64,000 nucleotides of DNA, taken from positions 55,451 to 119,450 of the forward strand of contig SSNU01000153.1 of assembly GCA_012064415.1 (NCBI GenBank), read 5' to 3'. Positions 61,528 to 64,000 of this stretch are shown here, piece by piece; the first letter of the stretch is position 1, and each line of letters begins with the position of its first letter. The position numbers and the translations under genes were made by a program. The notes below the pieces were generated by a model. The model had not been told where the DNA came from. It did not search any database and saw nothing but the letters and a program-made list of their open reading frames with translations. This DNA comes from Gyrodactylus bullatarudis. Its lineage: Eukaryota > Platyhelminthes > Monogenea > Gyrodactylidea > Gyrodactylidae.

Positions 61528-62442
61528 CTAATTTTGCAAAAGGTGCGTTGTTATTGCATAATATTGAATGGAAGCCCCAATTGCTACAAAAATATGCCAA
61601 ATTGTATGGGCAAATAAAATTTTTCCATCAGATTTGAAAAATATCAAGCCTATTAGATAAACGAAGCCTGCAAGAGCATTTGTCCAGACTCCATCGAGGT
61701 TTTCCATGAAAATGAAACAAACACTCGGTATAAGAGTAACGATAACATATAATAATGTTTCAATGAGTTTGTACCTTGGATAGAGAATATTAATTATTTT
61801 TAACTAAATTTTTTTACGAATTAGACAAACTTTTCGTGAATTATATATTGTAGAACAATTCCTATAAATGCTGCTATCCAGAGCGTGAACAGAATACTCT
61901 CAGAATCGAGACGATCAAATGTTCTCAGGCAAATCCTGAAGAAAGAGAAAATAAATTATGTGAATAAATTCAAGATTAAAACACTCATTATAATGATAAT
62001 TATCTACACTGTAGATTCTACAGTTCATTTCAATTGATCAATTTACAATTTCTTTGATGGGGTTCTACTTTTATTCGAATGAGTAGATAGAATCAACTAA
62101 CCAAGGAGTGAAGCTAGCTGAAATGTAAAAGTATATTGTGATTCGATCAGCAATGTGAAGTGCTCGTCTAAAAATGCTAAAAGAAATCATTAGAAAAGGT
62201 CGAGTCGATTAATTTAATTAGAACCTTCCTTACTTTTTTTCATCAGCATAGCAGGATAAATGGAAGCATGTAGAAACTGAAAATAACATAACCAATCCGG
62301 CACTGTACAAACTAATTAAATTATCCTTGAGAAATGAATCTGAATGATTGAACAGATCTTGGGAATAATAAATAGCTATAGGTATACAAATAGAGTGTGA
62401 AAGCACATTGGTTATCTTTTCAATAGGTTTTGGAAGATACAT
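61528..62442 (-). CDS. MMD: MMD/PAQR10-11-type membrane protein
   Basis: Exons 62234-62442, 62102-62176, 61831-61935 and 61528-61774, with introns of 57, 166 and 56 bp, give 211 residues (MMD about 238). A seven-helix protein of the PAQR/hemolysin III superfamily; MMD proteins reside in Golgi-type membranes in vertebrates. The PAQR zinc-site residues are kept: Ser and His in SVSTCFHL, Asp in HIADR, and two His in FAHTIWHIF. YFYISASFTPW, IIHEKYKLIETLL and IFFKSDGKI are close to MMD. The ATG at 62442 is the only in-frame start after an upstream stop. The N-terminus is about 25 residues shorter than in vertebrates. Confidence 0.93.
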
Positions 62443-62638
62443 ATCAAGATCTTTTAATAGATAGGCTTTTCAAAATGTGTAGTTTAATATCTCATTTTGA
62501 ATTACGATAAATTTGAATCACTGCAAGGTAATTGGAGACAATTAATTGAAAGCATTAAACAAATAATTTAATAGCCAGAGAAAATTTTGTTGTTAGAATA
62601 TTACTTTTTGAATTATTTAATTTAAATGAAAAATAAAA
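62443..62638. promoter_or_regulatory. Divergent promoter region, MMD/unknown gene
   Basis: 196 bp between opposite start codons, AT-rich, no recognised motif. Confidence 0.45.
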
Positions 62639-63405
62639 ATGGAATATTACAAGGATGTTAAAGACGATAATAAATTCATAATGATCGAACACAATGAGAG
62701 CAAGAATATAAATTTGCAAATAAGATTCAATTCATGGGAATTATTACTCATATCAGATAAAGAAATAATCAAGCTGAGTAATTTTAATAAATTATACTTT
62801 TTGAAATTCCAATTGAGCTTATTTTAGGAGTCAAGAAAATTGCTCTCGATAAAATTTTGCAACTATGGCATGGGGAAGAATTCAGGCTCAATATATTGAA
62901 TTTGAAAGCTGAAGATATAGCTCAGGTCGATAAATGGATTCGTGCGCTCAACTGGTTGAGGAAAACACTTGCGCCTACAACACTGCTATTAAACCGACAT
63001 CTTTGGAGAATAATGACAAAAAATATTAAGAAATATCAAGAAATTGAACTGAATTCTGTTGCTTCTAAAAGAGCAGATGAAAATCCGGGCTACAGTAAAC
63101 TAACCAATGATTTCAAAAATATCTGGAATATTGGAGGTTCTCAAATAACATCAAAATCCAAGTTCAAAATACACAGATCATTTATAAAACGTGGACTTTA
63201 TTATGCCGATAGTAAGAAATTGAGCAATAAAGATGGAAACATTGTTGAATATAATATTTGGGAAATGCGAGAATCCTTTTTAAGCTTGGCACAAAATCCC
63301 TTTCTAAAAGAGCCATCAACATCATCTCGAGATTATAACAAATTGAAAATATCCTCGAATAATTTCGAAGATTACATCCTAAAAAATAATAGCGTGAGTC
63401 TATAA
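62639..63405 (+). CDS. Unrecognised protein, possible PH-like domain
   Basis: Two exons (62639-62777, 62828-63405) around a 50-bp intron give 238 residues. The first ~85 residues have alternating strands (INLQIRFNSWELLLISDKEI, ILQLWHGEEFRLNIL) and end with an amphipathic helix, VDKWIRALNWLRKTL. That ending resembles the W-containing C-terminal helix of PH domains. The rest is basic and polar, with no recognised motif. No signal peptide or membrane segment is visible. The strand alternation of the cluster and the consistent splice phase support a real gene. The function is unknown. Confidence 0.5.
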
Positions 63406-64000
63406 AATAAAATGAGTAACGAATATCCTCTTAAAAACTACTGAATGACATTCTTTATTTATAATTTATAATAACTTCAATAACTACTGTTTAGGATAAA
63501 AGCTTCTGATAATTGGCCTTTAAAATTGGGTTATTGGCGTTTTTGTATTTTCTAAAACAAAAAATGTAATCTGATTCCTATGAATAAGCATATTCCTATT
63601 ACATTTCAAAAGGAGTAAATTCTCCTCTAATAATTCACTAGTTTTTTACAAAAAATTTAAAGTCTTATATTCAAAATTGTTACTTAAGATGTTGTAAAAT
63701 TTGAAAACATAAATTTTAATCTCTTTTTACTAATTCTTAATTAACGCTGCGTAATTTGTGAACTTAAATTTGATCTATTCTTAGATACAATTACGATTAC
63801 ATTTCGATTGATTTTTATTTATAAACTTGGACTTGATGCCTTAAAATGACATTTTTCACATATTTTTTATTGGACATAAGTTGCCTGATTTCCTCGAAAA
63901 TATTTGGAGGTTGCTGACTAGAAGTCATGCTAGTTTAAAGAACGAACGAAAGTTGATTGGTGAATAAAGCTTTATTTTCGTCGGTTCTCTTCGGACCAAA
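63406..64000. other. Downstream region and edge repeat
   Basis: AT-rich with no gene seen. The last 45 bases (gtgaataaagctttattttc, then gtcggttctcttcgg) resemble 49592-49640, so a repeat element begins at the window edge and continues outside. Confidence 0.45.

Noticed and set aside
1..64000. CRISPR array, bacterial operon or organelle DNA
   Set aside because: The regular arrays lack identical repeats with unique spacers, and genes have spliceosomal introns; nothing prokaryotic or mitochondrial in origin was seen.

Overview
The window is nuclear DNA from an animal. It is strongly AT-rich, uses the standard code and has GT-AG introns. Several genes belong to animal families (RIPOR, MMD, a KCNMB/TipE-like channel subunit). 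Constrained introns are very short: 25, 25, 26, 27, 31, 31, 36, 38, 49, 50, 51, 56, 56, 57, 57, 64 and 75 bp. From memory, introns this short in an animal fit dicyemid or orthonectid parasites, but the sequence alone does not fix the taxon.

Region 1 (1-29.2 kb) has no host gene I can support. It is a graveyard of mobile elements: a 3.86-kb Ty3/gypsy retrotransposon with identical 155-bp LTRs inserted into a hAT-like MITE; remnants of LINE, piggyBac, Penelope-like, mariner and two MULE transposases; a foldback family; and arrays of short motifs repeated about every 30 bp.

Region 2 (29.3-36.5 kb) and region 4 (59.4-63.4 kb) are compact gene clusters: a KCNMB/TipE-like gene, RPS8, MAEA, GMPPA, TRABD and the 5' part of RIPOR; then the mitochondrial ATP synthase OSCP subunit, an ARMT1-like DUF89 protein, MMD and an unrecognised gene. 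From RPS8 on, nine successive genes alternate strictly in orientation. The start codons of the four divergent pairs are separated by only 72-196 bp, so shared bidirectional promoters are likely. The facing 3' ends are 100-333 bp apart.

Region 3 (36.5-58.8 kb) looks intergenic but is not. Exons scattered through it join in phase with the 35.0-36.5 kb exons into one RIPOR (FAM65)-like gene of about 24 kb and 1,187 codons. Its introns reach 7 kb and carry MITEs, a perfect 149-bp-arm hairpin, a SINE and BEL/Pao-like debris. The genes are mostly housekeeping (translation, GID/CTLH ubiquitin ligase, GDP-mannose control, ATP synthase) and do not form one pathway.
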